DNA of 13,223 nt, from assembly GCA_015489185.1 (NCBI GenBank), contig WGAE01000245.1:1-13223 (forward strand), written 5' to 3'. Below, in pieces: positions 12,521 through 13,223 of this stretch. Below the pieces are notes generated by a model. It made no database searches. It saw only the letters and a program-made list of their open reading frames with translations, and was not told where the DNA came from. This DNA is from Campylobacterales bacterium (GTDB lineage: Bacteria; Campylobacterota; Campylobacteria; Campylobacterales; QNZT01). The number at the start of each line of letters is the position of its first letter. The stretch's first letter is position 1. A program made the position numbers and the translations under genes.

Positions 12521-13223
12521 GCTGCTTCACCTCTGTCATGGCGCACATTTCGGGTTGCATCGGCCGATACGAGCTTCAGGAGGTAATCGAAAGCCTCCTG
12601 GGCCCTGCTTGCGGCCTTCCAGAGTATATGGGGATCTTCACGCAGCCCTTCGACCCAGCTCTTCAAATATTCAGGATGACGGTTCTTTTCTATATTTATA
12701 CCCAGGTGGGAGCACAGAAAGACCGCACCGAGTTCCGCTATGAGCTCCTCGAATGCGTAAACATCATCACCCCATTTTTTGGGCCGATCACGATCGAGAC
12801 GCGCCGAGTGTCCGCTCCAGTGCGTGAGTTCATGCAGCAATGTCGCATAGTAGGCGTCGCTGTCGGTGAAGTATTCGAGCCTGGGCATTCTTATCAGATC
12901 GTCCGAATGTATATAACAGGCGATATCCCCGGTGTGGACAATTTTTGCTCTCGTCCGGTCGATAAACTCTTCCGCGTCTTCGTAACGCTCGTTGTCGTTG
13001 ATCTTTGCTTCGGGCAGTTCGTAATCGATGCCTTCGGTCTGCTCTATGTTGAATACCTTGTACATCCTGAGCAGCGGGATACGCTCCTTTATCTCGAACT
13101 CTCCGTCGGTTTGATCTTCATCAGGCTTTTCAATCCTGGTCAAAATCTTATAGAAGAAAACATCCGTGGCCTTCTCCCCTTTTTTGACTCTGCCTCCGAG
13201 CGATTTGACCTGGTTGAACGTCA
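12517..13223 (-). CDS. ArdC-like antirestriction protein with zincin metallopeptidase domain (5' end outside window)
   Basis: The frame is open to the right edge, so the TTG at 13143 is not the start: the codons before it continue with FNQVKSLGGRVKKGEKATDV, which fits the ArdC N-terminal ssDNA-binding domain (GGxVRKGEK motif). About 234 residues are visible. The C-terminal part is a zincin-like peptidase with HELTH (12820-12834), WSGH after it, and a downstream FEELIAELGAVFLC that supplies the third metal-ligand Glu. ArdC proteins come from conjugative plasmids and related elements and protect incoming single-stranded DNA from restriction; this is family knowledge. It is the first visible gene of the minus-strand operon and is coupled by ATGA to the methyltransferase. 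Usual ArdC proteins are about 290-320 residues, so roughly the first quarter is missing. Confidence 0.88.
   Translation of the reverse strand, partial: TFNQVKSLGGRVKKGEKATDVFFYKILTRIEKPDEDQTDGEFEIKERIPLLRMYKVFNIEQTEGIDYELPEAKINDNERYEDAEEFIDRTRAKIVHTGDIACYIHSDDLIRMPRLEYFTDSDAYYATLLHELTHWSGHSARLDRDRPKKWGDDVYAFEELIAELGAVFLCSHLGINIEKNRHPEYLKSWVEGLREDPHILWKAASRAQEAFDYLLKLVSADATRNVRHDRGEAA

Overview
The window joins two very different pieces of DNA. Positions 1-8935 look like ordinary chromosome of a Gram-negative bacterium: about half GC, tightly packed, all on the plus strand. Positions from about 8957 to the right edge look like accessory DNA: all on the minus strand, starting with a strongly AT-rich gene and ending in genes typical of conjugative or integrative elements. 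The style of the proteins (short OmpR/EnvZ-type pair, DedA-PAP2-LssY protein, DevBCA-like exporter) would suit a GC-richer member of the Campylobacterota or a gammaproteobacterium. This is a weak inference; no rRNA, tRNA or other marker is present.

Region 1 (1-8935) is seven genes in one direction without a single intergenic base: the 3' two thirds of an RND efflux permease, a DedA-PAP2-LssY membrane fusion, an OmpR-type response regulator, its sensor histidine kinase, and a three-gene ABC exporter (ATPase, HlyD-like adaptor, FtsX/DevC-like permease). Every junction is an overlap (4 to 26 nt), so the genes are probably co-transcribed and translationally coupled. A reasonable reading is an envelope-maintenance and export operon carrying its own two-component regulator. 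The DedA-PAP2 protein could dephosphorylate and recycle polyprenyl-type lipids, while the RND and ABC systems export hydrophobic or lipid-like compounds. The substrates cannot be read from the sequence.

Region 2 (8957-10007) holds a NYN-domain (PIN-like) putative RNase on the minus strand in AT-rich DNA. A 77-nt imperfect inverted repeat followed by eight U lies directly before its start codon, just downstream of an extended -10 promoter, so the gene appears to be controlled by an attenuator-like leader. The rest of the roughly 390-nt gap contains a terminator for the next operon and a possible 38-codon ORF whose Shine-Dalgarno sequence is inside a hairpin.

Region 3 (10008-13223) is a minus-strand operon, read from the right edge leftwards: an ArdC-like antirestriction/zincin protein (5' end outside the window), a DNA methyltransferase, a winged-helix ORF, two unrecognised small proteins, a spacer with two degenerate GC-rich repeats and hairpins, and two more unrecognised small proteins ending at a terminator. 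The methyltransferase and winged-helix ORFs look like one protein split by a -1 shift of frame. The shift falls exactly at a perfect in-frame slippery heptamer (T TTA AAA), with a hairpin downstream that holds the zero-frame stop codon in its loop. This is the most interesting signal in the window; a plain indel or sequencing error is the main alternative.
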